A stretch of DNA of 64,000 nt from Lingula anatina (lineage: Eukaryota > Brachiopoda > Lingulata > Lingulida > Lingulidae): NCBI RefSeq assembly GCF_001039355.2, contig NW_019775686.1:82954-146953 (forward strand), in the 5' to 3' direction. Numbering within the stretch: position 1 is the first letter of the stretch; each line of letters starts with the position of its first letter. Position numbers and translations under genes: made by a program. The notes beneath the pieces are model-generated. The model was not told the origin of the DNA and did no database searches. It was given only the letters and a program-made list of their open reading frames with translations. Positions 10,857 through 22,618 of the stretch are shown here, in pieces.

Positions 10857-13344
10857 TAAAGGAATTGTTAAAGGAAATCCCTGATTTTATGCATTATACA
10901 TCCTATAAATTTGATAAACTTATGACATAATTACTTCTTAACAGTTTTTTAGTATAACATAACAGCACGAGCAGTATTACTAGTACGTAATAATATCTAG
11001 TCCTACTTGTATTGCTTCTGTCTAATATTACATTTACCCATATGGTGGATCACAGTATTTTATATTTATGATGACAGCGATAATACATGTATATTCAGGA
11101 CATCAATTACTTTTGTCCCTTCGTTTTTAGTTTCTCTCTTTTCATTTCATTTTTATCCTAATTTATAATTATAATTTGTGAAGAAAAATTGGTGCGCGGG
11201 CCCCTACCTTCAACTTTTATCTATACGGAAAAGTTTATGTAAATGCGATTTTTTGCTCTCACGATTTTTTATGCCCCCAAAAATGTTAAAAATTCAAGGA
11301 CACGGTACTCGGTGCAGTCAAAAAAAAACAATTGTCCCATAAATTCCACAGTATTTTATCTCAGTGTATTATGGTTCATCAGTTCATCGGCGTTTTTAAT
11401 CCGTAACAAAATTAAAGGTTTTATCAAAAACATACGATGAATACATTCTTTCACATACCTTAACAATCTGAAAAATCAACCTAATGGATTTCATAGCATG
11501 TCATTGCTAATGCATGTATATAAAACGTTAAATAAACTGAAATTTTATACAGTGTGTTGTCAGTGTCATATATGAAATGAATGTCTATGTTTTATGTGAT
11601 ACCTTTATTTGCAAATAACAGTTTCACAGTTCAGCGAAGCGATACGCATCACGAATGCCCGAACCCAACGATCCACCTAAAAAGTTTCAGATCAACTCGT
11701 TATTTTACGCGCCCTGGCAAACTGAAGAAAAAGAAACCTTAGCTGCTGCTCTTTCTTCGCGTCATGTTAAACGGATCTTTGAAATCTAAATCGGTCATTG
11801 TATGATTTTTGCTGTTTAACACTAGATGTGATATATAATTACAATGGGTCGTCCGTGGGTCAACAGAGTAGATAATGACAAATATCGTGTCAATGACGCT
11901 GTTGTTCAGTGATAAAGCGAAGAGAAAAGCTGTCTTATGTCGCTTCGGGTGCTGAACTTCTTTGAACATCTTGTTCAAAGAAGCACCTAAGCACGAGAGA
12001 ACACGTACACGTTTGACTTTTGAGAATTAATCTAGAATTATAATTTTTTTTTTTTTTTCAAAATAAACCCCGAACAGACATGGGAAAAGATTGTCTTCCA
12101 TATTTTATTTCATCATAGGGCCTCTGAGGCTAGCGACTCTAAATTATTGCCGAAATGGGGTTTTAGTGTGATCTCCTACAAAAAAATGGCAACCAAATTA
12201 AGGAAGGTTTTAATACCTCATTTATTGAATCCTGAAATATCGTGGGAACTGGACAATACTGCAGCTGAAAGTAAATTTTTGCTACTGATTACCATTTCGC
12301 GACTTAAAACCAAAATACTGGCGTAACAAATCTATCACACGGAAATTTAAAAACGAGCGAATACATGCAATGGTATAAATTCAGCGCACCAGATATATCA
12401 AAACTGTTAGTAATAGTAAATTTCAGTGTAAGAAAAAAATTCCGAAATGCAGGGCAAAATTTACCTATGCTGAATGGACCTTTGGATAAACGGTCCAACA
12501 GCGGCTTACTGGGTCCTAAGTTAAGATGAGTTAAGCAAATGTCACTAGGAGATATTTTTCTGGAGCGTAATTGCTTTAACTATGTGCAATCAAAAAGGCA
12601 GACGGACCAAATCAACATATTATTTTCTCTGTAGGTCACTACTTTCCTATACTGTGAAGAAGCTACTGAAGAAGCTACTGTATGTATCAAATCATACAGT
12701 GTAACTGTATGTGAGAACGAACAGTCCATTCCTCCTATGTAAGCGTTAGGTCAGCCGGGGTTAATATAAAAGTTAGAGCAACAAAAGAACAATAATTACG
12801 CAAGTCAAGTAAAGTGATCTCTTATTGTGCCTTGGCGTACCGTGGTCGTATTTGAACGACATTCGATATCATAACTTGTTTATTCTATTGAACGCGCTCA
12901 TGTCATTTAAGGAAACGCGTTTTGTAATCTACGATTCGATACCGAGTAAGATAACTATATGTTAAGGAACACATGCGTCAAACGGTTTGACTCTGGAGTA
13001 TCATTTTGTATATTCGCCACCCGAGGCATAGCGTTAAATGCCAACACAACTTTGTGATATTGAAAAAGTGTAATATCGTTCAAGATCTTCGTGTTTTAGA
13101 ATAAACAATTCATGTAACTGATACCACCTACAAAATAAAATTCCTTCCCAATTTTATATTCAGCGCCTTCGTGTCATCTAAGGTCCTCGCATTGTGTAAT
13201 CTCCGTGGCGTTCATAAAATACCAATCGGTCAGTGGAAATAAATAAACAGTGACCTATGAGTGCCCTGAACCCTGTTTGTGCGGCAGATGGGTTATGTCA
13301 CCTCGCGCGGTAGTATGGGCGAAAAACTATTTGACAGTGAAAGC

Positions 13345-13510
13345 AGGCCCATAGCCAGCAATTTCAAAGTGAGGGTGGGGTTCATTTCTGAAAAAGTTGG
13401 ACCTTTTGCCATAAAACTTTATGTACTTGGCTCAAATTTTACCCAGCAAAAGGGGTTGTTCTTTCGAACACCCCCAGACCAAAACCCTACCCCCCCCCGG
13501 CTACGGGCCT
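13345..13510. mobile_element. MITE-like element with AGGCCCRTAGCC ends
   Basis: It begins aggcccatagccag and ends ccggctacgggcct; the ends are inverted repeats with two mismatches over 14 bp. The interior has homopolymer-rich purine/pyrimidine tracts. The open frame across it (13279-13512) is not protein-like. Confidence 0.5.
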
Positions 13511-14634
13511 AGGAAGGTATTTACTGGATATGCGAACTTAGCACTCCCAATTGTGGTAAAACATGAAAGCAGGACAGTGTAACCTATTTTGGGGTAAACT
13601 ATTTTGGGGTGGTGCTCAATCACATTTACCCCGTTCACACCCCGTGTTAATAATAACGATAATTTGGCAAATAGGGGTAATATTCAAATCATGTACTGCT
13701 TGGAAGAGGACATGAATTTTTTTCAGGTATTTATCACTACTGTATACATCATTACTGGTTTAAAAAAGTTGTCATACTGTAAATGGCTCCGTTTTTTAAT
13801 TTAAATTGTAAAATGGAAAGGAAATGTTTAGCGTTTTTTAAGCAGTCCTATGACTTCCGTGATTTCATTTGATAAAGTAATGAAGGTACATGCATAAATT
13901 GTTACAAACTCTTTCACGTCTACATATTAGAAGGCGTTCGTAAGAACATGATGAATTTGTCGCGTGGGCCTGCCTACAGAACTAGAGATGCGATCATAAA
14001 CAGATACACAGTAAGAACAATAAAGATCCAGTCACCAAAATTCAACAACACGCAACAGAGCAATTCATTACCCATGTAAGTTACTTTTTACCACCCTTTG
14101 CAGCAAGGATGTCATAGGGAACAAAGACGAAACAAAAACACCAACCGTGAGCAAATGTGCGTGGTAAATATCAACCCCTGTTGGTCATAAATCAACGCCG
14201 GTTCATTTCTAAACTTTTTACCTTAAGCGTTTTGTGTAAATACCAACGCAAATTTCTTTTCTATAATTTCTTTCTTTCGACAGAACGCTAGGGACTTTAA
14301 TACAGTTCAAAATCTCAATGAATTCCGATTATATATCTTAACTGAATGTTCGTTTCAGTAGGCCGGACACACATAGAGTGTTTTAAATGTTTCTGATCAT
14401 CAATGAATTTGTTACATGAAACATTGAAGTACTTATCATTTTCTTTTCTAAAAAAAGATTATTTCATCTGATATGATATTTTGCAGTCTATTCTCCAAAC
14501 ATCTAACCTGTTAGGTATGCAGGTATGTTATAGCAAAAATGATAGAGTAGATACCAAAATACTCATTTATCATATCTTTATCAAGTCAGTTAAACCTTTC
14601 TTAGTTGCCCAAAAAATAATTAAAATGAACTAAC

Positions 14635-14667
14635 CTTGCTCTCCGCGTTCACCTTGGAGGTTGACAT
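14635..14667 (-). CDS. Candidate first coding exon of the SEA/LDLa gene
   Basis: ATG at 14667 encodes MSTSKVNAESK and ends at AGCAAG|gttagt in phase 0. Joined to the acceptor at 7091 it reads in frame (NQLSFYIPA, then MDQQ) into the known exon without a stop. The ATG context is weak (T at -3), while the ATG at 7063 is strong, so this could be chance. Confidence 0.35.
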
Positions 14668-15120
14668 GGATCCGTGTGCACCTGTATTCCCTGTCGCGTT
14701 TAACGTTGTTATTTTTAGACGGGGAACAATGTCAAACTGAACAGTTTGTACCCGCTAGCGACTCGGTGACCTTGAACTTCCATAAGTAGGTGACTATATT
14801 ATGAATTTTTTTCCTATGGTACAGCGCTGCTACATTGTTACACCTCAAGAAAACGGCTTAATTGTATTTATTTGATGAATGTAGGTGTTTTTCTGGAGCA
14901 AAGTTTAAATGTGTGTGTACCGGTATGTTTGTTCACAATATGAAACTACTGGCGGTATATAACCGGTAAGATGTGCGTGTGGGTCTGGCTGTCCCTTAGT
15001 TTATCTGTTATACCAGTGTGGTCCAGTATTCTCTCCCCCCCTTGACTGGATGCCACGAATGCCCTGCCCAAACACCAGCAAACTTTGGGAGCATTCCCAT
15101 AACACTAACATACTAGCAGG

Positions 15121-15284
15121 CTCGATCTATCTCCGACAGGATTATCGCTATCAGTTTAAAGCATTCAATTTAAGCGTGCACGGAAGTTAGTTACCCCCTG
15201 TAGCAACTCAGTGGACGTGGCAGACATTTAAGCCGCTTAAACTGAATGCAATTTAGCGAGAATCCCCTCTAAGTTAGGTCGATC
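15121..15284. repeat. Palindromic repeat family copy B
   Basis: Reverse-orientation relative of 7882-8039; its right end ctaagttaggtcgatc matches the left end of copy A. 164 bp, diverged, non-coding. Confidence 0.5.
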
Positions 15285-15604
15285 CTGGTAGTACGATAGG
15301 TTTATGGGAACTCAGTTTAACAAAAACTATCTGTTCATATTCCAAGTGAAACTCCATAAATAATATCATCATTTATTATTTTAGCATTGCATTAATCCAA
15401 CTAAATGAAAATTATAACATCATTTTTCCTGTATCCCCGATCACCACTTCAACTTGTTATATGTATAGCATCATAGACGCTTAAGATAAATTGCACTGAG
15501 TAGACTTGTAGCGAGCTGCACAAGAATCGATTAAAGGTTAAGTCATACTGGTGATCAAATGCTGCGGGAACGAGTTTTAACAAGGCTAAACTCAGCAGTG
15601 ATCA

Positions 15605-15610
15605 ATAAAA

Positions 15611-15641
<31 letters not shown>

Positions 15642-15642
15642 A
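15605..15642. repeat. (AAAT)n microsatellite
   Basis: About nine tandem AAAT units. Confidence 0.9.
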
Positions 15643-16415
15643 CGAAAATATGAATGAATAGAAAACAAAAGATATGGACTAATGTACGAAAAAAAGTTAC
15701 ACGTGGCTGCACTGACATTCAGGAAAGAGGTAGTTACCTCTTACTACGTTTCTCAAAAGATTATTAAGGCCATACGACATATGACCTTAAATCTCTCTTT
15801 CTCTAGAGTTTTAACCGGATTCTCTGATATAAAAGTTTGGCACGGCCAAAACTTAGAATGTGATTGTCGTCGCTTCGAGGTCAGTATACGGTAGGCCGTT
15901 GTAGTCCGTGGTCTCGTTCAGTTTAGTTAAATCAATACTGTTCAAGGTCAACAACTATTAGTAAAATGCAATTCAGGTGTCTGCACAGCATCACTTCAGT
16001 CATCCTTATATTGCTGGACATTTTACTCAATGCTGTGCTGCCACCGACCTCATAGCACCAAGAACTGCCAACGCCATCTGAAGATGGACGTAGATTAGAT
16101 CTACGTGAGTCAGGTGTAACCACGACCTGGTAGGTGGTACATGTATCTATTCAAATTCACAGTCTTTGAGAATACATTCACGCTTCTTGTTATCGACTTG
16201 AATTCGTTGCACTATTTAAAAAAGTGCACAGTCATCTTTGAGCAGATTTTTATTACAATTCCCAATGCTTCAAAACCAAATCTTATTTCAGTTCATGTCA
16301 CTGAAGTTGTTGGATAAATCTACAAAAGACTGTCTTTCTTCAAGCCTTCATGGTTGTTTCCACTTCCATAACCGGAATTGCAGTAGAGATTATATAGCGT
16401 TTATTATTTCCTTAT

Positions 16416-16520
16416 TCAACATGTGACCACCTGCAACAATGGGAGGTTCTTGGTGCCGAGAACAGGCGATGCTTTTGCTATAAATTTTGATCTGGTTTCT
16501 GCGACAATTTCTGCTGTCAT
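16416..16520 (-). CDS. S8 protease exon 9: C-terminus
   Basis: 105 nt after cctatttacag, encoding MTAEIVAETRSKFIAKASPV and then LGTKNLPLLQVVTC and a TGA stop. It corresponds to the last helix and G-x-x-N-x-L strand of S8 domains. There is no C-terminal extension, so this is a minimal secreted protease. Confidence 0.82.
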   Translation of the reverse strand: MTAEIVAETRSKFIAKASPVLGTKNLPLLQVVTC

Positions 16521-19500
16521 CTGTAAATAGGAGGATGAAAATGAAGACGGTCCCTTAAAACGAGCACTATATGCTGAGTGCCGATACTGGTATATATACG
16601 GTACCGGTGTATATATATGATACATTAAAAGAAACGGTTGAAGTGTACATAGCGAAAACACGTATTTAACTTCGGTCCTTTTTATTTATTGGTAGAAAAA
16701 GAGCCTGAATGACTTGGAAAATACTTGTACATGTCATTTTAAAGTATATCATTTACACCTGATGTCCTTTCATTGCTAACTTTAAGGGTTACATGTACAT
16801 GTATTTTCATAACCCAGTTGTAACGAATCATATTTTTTATAAAACAAGCACTTTTTACCTGAGCAACAGGCAGAGTTGACAGATATGCGGCAACAGCACC
16901 AGTGACATGCGCAGTAGCGACGGAAGTTCCACTGATGGTCATGGTGTCAGAGGTCGAGGTGGGCCAAGCGCTCTCCACCCACATTCCGGGGGCATAGATT
17001 GACACACAGGAGCCAGTATTGGAAAAGTAACCGACGTCGTCATAACTGGAAGTAAATAACGAGATAAAGTGAACAATTACTATGGTGCCGTTTTCGTTTT
17101 TTTTTTTTTTTTTAAATCATGGGGCTCATAGACCTACCAGTACAATACCTATACTAGTACGGTGAAGTAACTGTTCCACTCTCAGTTGCTTCATGGTATA
17201 TAACTTGATTCAAAGTAAAGGGAAAACACTTGCCCACATGGGCGATTGCAGTTTTGAAGTACATTTATTTGTTGATTTCAAAAACTAATGAAAAAGTATA
17301 ATTGCCACTTCCGTTTACTTTGTGCGACCAAATTAATACAGAATGCCATTGCTTTGCCAACAGTTAAAGACAATTAAATAATACAGACGCAAGTATTATC
17401 TCAATTTTGGATAAGATACATTTTCCAGCAAGACCTTATGATAAAAAAAAAAAAGAAAAATTAAACTTACGGGTCTGAGGCACCAACTGTCATCACACCG
17501 GAAGCAGAAGCTGGAGAATAGCCACATGCATCTTCACCATAATCATTCCCTTAAGATAAAATAAAAAACATGTATAATGTATATGATAACATGAAGCTAT
17601 ATGAATTAAGTCTTTCACCAACATCATATCATTACCATAAAACATAGAGGTAAATTAATGCCAGCCAATAACGAAACCGGAAAATCATTAATTTGAAAAT
17701 GTGATGATACCTTAACTACGTATGAAAAATTTATGTGACTGTACCTGCCGCCACCATAGGTAAAATGCCCTCATCCAATAAATCAAGCACAGCGTCGTTT
17801 AATTTCTCAGACAGAACTCCCCCTATCGACATGTTCACCAATGACTTTCGACCACGTGATCTTGTGGTATTTTTCACCCACTCTATGCCGCGCAGGACGT
17901 CACTCGTGTCACCTTTACCATCTGGACGCATAACTTTGACCTGGAATTGAATTATCCAATCATATAACTGCTGACATGAATTCTACTGTCATTTGCTGTT
18001 GTAAGATTTTTGGGTCAAAAATTTGGTTAAAAGAAGTTAAACATTACATCTTAAACCATTTTTTGCTTTGAAATGATCTTCAACCTTTCATTGACGTAAG
18101 CTTACAAATACCAATGCGATTAAGTTCCAGGCTACCTATCAAAACTTTGTCACGGTTACTTTAATAATTGATTATTTGCCACACCCCCCCCCCCCCCCCC
18201 CCAAGTAATGTTTTCACCTAACTACGTCAAACTCCTTTTTTCAAATTTCAGACAGATCTAGCTAATAAAATAAATGCTTTACCAGTACGTACCGATATTA
18301 TTGTAACTTTTTTTGCTATACCAAATGTGTTTCCCCCAATGACGCCAGCAAGGTAGGTGCCATGCCCATGTCCATCCGAGCCGTCGTCGTCAAATACGGA
18401 AAAGTAAATATCTTCCACTCGGCTACTTCCGTCAGTGTTCGTAAACTCGTCATGGTCTTTACGTATGCCAGTGTCTAGCAGGTAAACGTCGACGCCATTT
18501 CCGTCTCCTTTAATGTTAAGATGGTTGTCCCAGTTTATACTAGGCGTATCGATACGGTCGAGACCCTTTATTAAAGGAAAATGAAAATAATTATCAGACA
18601 TGTCATTTGGAAACAAATTTATATCCAGCCGACAAAAGAATATACAGGGGAAGCTGAATATACAGTATGTAGAGAGCTGCATTGTTGTGGGAATTGTTTT
18701 AGTTTGCAAATTATGGAGAACGGGAAATGAATAAATACATTTTCATTCAATTAAATTTCAAAAGAATGATTAATTATGATGTGTCTTTAGGAGAAAAATA
18801 GAAGAATTAACACTGGCAATCTCGCACATGACGTTATATTTAATTAATTTGGTTTCAGTTGATAATGCAATATAAGCTGCCCTTTTGATTTCCATATTTG
18901 AAGTGTGCACCACTCGAAATGGTAATGTTACCTCGTGCTAAAGAGTCATCTGGTGAAAACTTTCAAGAGCATGTCAAATGATACCCCCATAATAAGGTCA
19001 TAAAAAGAACAGTGCGTATGTATTTGAGAGTTTTTTTTCCATATCGTGACCTCTTTTTGGTGGTGCCCGTCAGTTATCATGAATACAGCCATCACATAGA
19101 CAGCTTTTCATTTTTTCGTCGCGTATCAATCAAACGAAATATATAAACCCATATATATAAAAGCCAGTAGAGATATTGCATATTTCTAATCTTGTTGTCA
19201 AGACATATATATGTCAAATAAAATTATCAAACTATCCAATGTCATTTACTAAATGAAAATGTCAATTTTGAATGCCCAAGATATAAAAATGTCAAATACT
19301 GAAGAAAGAGCAATAAGTCTTATGTCAAGAAGGAGACCCATCTGAAATACGCCATTGATCTAATATACTGGGGATATGCCCTTGTTTAAAATATGTCAAA
19401 ATCTTCATATAAAAAGCCCTATTGTAAAACATGTCATAAATAATATAAGGAGCTCTTACCCAGGTGTAACGTGTGTACATGTCTACGATATGGGCGTAAC

Positions 19501-22500
19501 AGGCCATGCTAAATACAGTGGTGTCTTCTTCTATTTCTGTGAAAAGATCTGGGCGACTCCGCAGCTTTTCCAAGTTGCTGAAAATCCACAAAAATTATCT
19601 GATAGAAGCTTTGATGCAAGTACACTACTATATGTAACTTTATTCTATATGTGGAATATTTCCCATATGTTTCTGCAGTTTGTGTCATAATGTGATCAAA
19701 TTTCTTCAGAATCAAAAAGTTATCTCCCTGGAAGTGGATTTGTTCATGTTCTACCACGACAACAATTAAAGCAATAGGTTTTTTAAAACCTATTATTATT
19801 ATATTATTATTATTAAAATGTCAGTTTTGATGACATGCATGAAACATATCGACATACCTCTGTTGGGCGTTTTCCACAATGATGGCGTCTCCTCGTCCTT
19901 TTCTCTTGTTTCCAGAGTATACGTGACGTATCTTTTCATTTCGAAGTACTTCGGCAACTAAAATTGATCAAAGCAGGCGTTGAGGTCGACCAGTTAAGTA
20001 TTCTGGACGAAACCAATTGACCAATTCGCCAATACCAACTCATAACGCAAAGGTATATATTTAATTTACAATCAAATGCTTTATTCTAATTGCCATGGTA
20101 CTTATATGTGTAGCCTTATAACTTGCGTATTTTATAATAAGATAGGGATTTTTTCATGAAATGAAAACATTTTGAAATTGTAATTATAAAGTAATCCCAG
20201 TACGAATTTGTACCTTTAAAGTGTTCCCAGTACGAATGTGATGCAATGCATTAAAATAGACAGTGTTGGGGGTTGTAAATAACCCTGTCAGTAATGAAAT
20301 AGCCATTTGAAATTTTGGATGGCTTAATGGAAATTTTGTGAATTAGGTTAAATATGTAAAATGACGAGACATATTTCATACTGACAGTTGCATTGAACAC
20401 ACATCAAGAATTTATATGTCTGCAAAAACATACTGTTTCTCATAATTAAATTGAACATTTCCAGACAACGATAAATGAAATCTTAATAGCGTGATATGTG
20501 CACGTGTTATTATAAACTTGGCTTTCAAGAAGCGAGAATACATAAATACACATAATGTAGTATCACTAGTGGAAATGGTCGATTTCCTACTCAGGGAGAT
20601 AATTCTTATATATGTATACGCACTCGTAGCATACTTGTATTTCCACACATTCAAATTACGCTTTAGGCACCTTATTTTTATAAAACACGGCTTATATACA
20701 GTACCAAATCCATTATCAATAAAGAGTGGGCCGAATGAACTAAAGAATGAAAATGAAATATGCGTATAAATTCTTTTCCCCCATCAATATTCTGGTTATT
20801 CAGTACCTAACCGTGTGAAAATAAAAGGACATTAGGGTGGTATAAAATATGCTTGTCAGTTCATTTGTAAAGGGGTTGGACTCATGTCAACGCCATTATA
20901 TATTATATAATATATCACACCGTCAGACAATTGTATAAACATAAACAATATGGCAATGGCGGAGTCGTCCAATGGTCCACCGGCACTCGCATTGATTGTG
21001 ATACCGATGAATGGACTAGTACATCACACCTTTTTGTTATTCCATTGCACACGGGCCTGTTGCATGATAACTGTAAAACATGTACACTCCCTAATGTATG
21101 CAAAGAAATAACGAGAATTCCCACTGAGAAAAATGCGCTAATTCATTTGGAACTTTGATAGGTGTAATGTTTTAAGTTTACCAGGATACGGTAAGTGCTT
21201 CATATGCAAATGTGACTCACATACGTCACACGGACAATTGACCATGTAAAAGATTGGCCAACTCGACAACATTAAATTATGTGCGAGCCATAATTATTCC
21301 ACCTTTACAGCATAACCTTACAGTCAAAATGAAAAAGCACTGTAAGTGTGAATAATGCTACAACAGATAGGATCTCTTCCAAGTGGTAAATGTACAAAGT
21401 GGAAGCACTGGCTTTACAGTGTACATATCTAAAGAAAAGCGAAAAATTCTCATTCATAATGAATAACTCGTTTCAGACAGTGATGATTTTTTTGTCTAAA
21501 TATCTCTCCCCCCCCCCTCCCCCAACCCCCCCCCCACTCCCCCCCCAAAAAAAGAAATTGTGGTTCACCTGCCACCCAATGGCGTTTTAATTAAATTTAA
21601 ATTAATGTCACTCTTAACAGTAAAGTGTATATTAAAACATTATAAACTTGGCTAATATGCAGATGTGAGTTACTGGTAGACTAAAATGAATTATTATTAT
21701 TATCATTATTATAATTACTATTATAAATAATTATTTTATTAAATTTCAAAATGGGACATGCGCTCTATATCGAGCCTCCTTAAAAAATTCTTCACTTTAA
21801 CTTTCAATGTCACAAAATCTGTTTCTTCGCACATAATTTATGTTTAAGTACTTATTTTTTGTTTTCCTTTTTTGCTTTAATCTTTTTTCATTTATTTATT
21901 CCTTTATTTATTTATTTATTTATTTATTTATGGTAAATCTAAACGTTTTAACTCGAAGTTAAAAAAAACGTTAATGTATTCTGTAATTAAATAAGTTTTA
22001 AACAAAAGATCATTGCTTATATTTGCATTCAAAAACTAAAAAAATTTCAAAAAAACATGATGGACTATACTTACCCGATGATTCAGCAGCATATGGCTTT
22101 ACAGTCAGGATCAATTTGCCATAGGAAGATTTCACCTCCCCGTCGACTTTCACGAACGGAACTTTAAATAGAAAAATTGTCCATTTTAAAGAAGGTGTAA
22201 GAAAACTAACTTTAGGACAGATGTTTGGAATCTTAAACTTGAGATTTGAAAGTTAACCAAAAGAAATTTAAGTTTGGATTGGCTGTTTCGTCTACATTTT
22301 GTTGCAGCTGTTAACTTTCGTCGAATATCTTTTTGTGCCATTTATGATAAACTTTACAATTGAACAAATCTCCACTCCTAAAATAACTTGTATTTTTCGC
22401 TTCAAATAATAGTTACCTTTTCCGTGTTCTTTAATGATATGCCGTGTGTGTTTTGGGGGAAGCTTTGGTATACTGCCAGCGGTATTAAATCTCCTTCCAT

Positions 22501-22618
22501 GCCCTCTGGCCTTTGCACTCTGTCTTTTAATCCACTGCCGCTTGTTCAGGGGTCGCGTGGAAACTAGGACCACCACTGCTAAAACTATCGCTATGCAGGC
22601 TGTAAACCTTATGTTCAT
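16416..22618 (-). CDS. Secreted subtilisin-family (S8) serine protease, complete, 9 exons
   Basis: Exons 22618-22417, 22161-22075, 19957-19858, 19577-19460, 18565-18293, 17940-17745, 17549-17471, 17045-16859 and 16520-16416 join with matching phases to 1347 nt, 448 aa. Residues 1-21 are a signal peptide. Residues 22-43 are very basic (NKRQWIKRQ and more). Residues 68-155 form an I9-like propeptide ending near IEEDTTVFSMA. The catalytic domain runs from GLDRIDTP (170) to the end. Catalytic Asp200 is in LLDTG, His237 in GHGTYLAG, oxyanion Asn327 in AAGND, and Ser393 in GTSVATAHVTG. The His box has Tyr where most members have His (HGTH), and the Ser box has Val for Met and Ala for Pro, both tolerated substitutions. 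Layout is closest to the proteinase K/PCSK9-like branch rather than furin. It is probably an extracellular protease, self-activated by propeptide cleavage; the substrate is unknown. Confidence 0.92.
16859..17045 (-). CDS. S8 protease exon 8: catalytic Ser
   Basis: 187 nt between tacttccag and GCTCAG|gtaaaa. It encodes FSNTGSCVSIYAPG and ISGTSVATAHVTGAVAAYL with the nucleophile Ser. Cys365 could pair within the mature domain. Confidence 0.95.
17471..17549 (-). CDS. S8 protease exon 7: oxyanion Asn
   Basis: 79 nt between tatcttaag and AGACCC|gtaagt. It completes the GND oxyanion motif and encodes YSPASASGVMTVGASDP, the conserved P-A-S-x-x-x-V-x-T-V-G-A segment of the family. Confidence 0.92.
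17745..17940 (-). CDS. S8 protease exon 6
   Basis: 196 nt between caattccag and GCGGCAG|gtacag. It encodes VKVMRPDGKGDTSDVLRGIE, then SLVNMSIGG (substrate-binding Ser-x-Gly-Gly region) and GILPMVAAG leading to the oxyanion Asn. Confidence 0.93.
18182..18203. repeat. Poly-C tract in a protease intron
   Basis: A run of about 22 C in the intron between exons 5 and 6, close to the G-quadruplex/slippage class of sequence. Confidence 0.8.
18293..18565 (-). CDS. S8 protease exon 5: catalytic Asp and His
   Basis: 273 nt, phase 0-0, between cctttaataaag and ATATCG|gtacgt. It holds VDVYLLDTGIRKDHDEF (catalytic Asp) and DGHGHGTYLAGVIGG (catalytic His), then AKKVTIIS leading into VKV of the next exon. 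Confidence 0.93.
19460..19577 (-). CDS. S8 protease exon 4: propeptide end
   Basis: 118 nt between ggattttcag and ACCTGG|gtaaga. It encodes NLEKLRSRPDLFTEIEEDTT and then VFSMACYAHIVDMYTRYTW. The IEED stretch is the propeptide C-terminal strand. The trailing Trp joins GLDRID of the next exon, as in S8 mature N-termini. Confidence 0.88.
19858..19957 (-). CDS. S8 protease exon 3: propeptide middle
   Basis: 100 nt between aattttag and CAACAGAG|gtatgt. It encodes AEVLRNEKIRHVYSGNKRKG and then DAIIVENAQQ, matching the helix-strand part of the I9 propeptide (V-x-H-x-Y-x-G). Confidence 0.88.
19958..22074. other. Largest intron of the S8 protease gene
   Basis: About 2.1 kb without a recognisable exon. 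It contains the short direct repeat cccagtacgaat(t/g)tg near 20196 and 20226, C-rich tracts at 21509-21547 and an ATTT microsatellite at 21891-21931. Confidence 0.5.
22075..22161 (-). CDS. S8 protease exon 2: propeptide start
   Basis: 87 nt, phase 1-1, between tatttaaag and CATCGG|gtaagt. It encodes VPFVKVDGEVKSSYGKLILT and then VKPYAAES, the first strand of an I9-type inhibitor propeptide (equivalent to the YIVVLK strand). Confidence 0.85.
22417..22618 (-). CDS. S8 protease exon 1: signal peptide
   Basis: Begins at ATG 22618 (AAAATGA context) just inside an exon whose acceptor is at 22631 (tttatttcag), so a non-coding 5' exon lies upstream. MNIRFTACIAIVLAVVVLVS is a signal peptide; a Lys/Arg-rich segment follows. 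The donor is GGAAAAG|gtaact, phase 1. Confidence 0.88.

Larger units (their letters stand above)
7091..14634. other. Long intron or intergenic stretch
   Basis: Upstream of the ATG exon of the SEA/LDLa gene; intron if the candidate first exon at 14635 is real. No convincing gene. It contains the palindromic element at 7882, a diverged direct duplication at 10611/10762, an MITE-like element at 13345, and one exon-like minus-strand block (9122-9244) that I could not assign. Confidence 0.45.
14668..16415. other. Gap downstream of the protease gene
   Basis: Non-coding. It holds palindromic repeat copy B, an AAAT microsatellite at 15605-15642 and a short palindrome (acgtagattagatctacgt) near 16089. 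No gene was recognised. Confidence 0.5.

Noticed and set aside
13279-13512. 77-codon open frame on the plus strand
   Set aside because: It overlaps an MITE-like element with poly-C tracts and is not protein-like.
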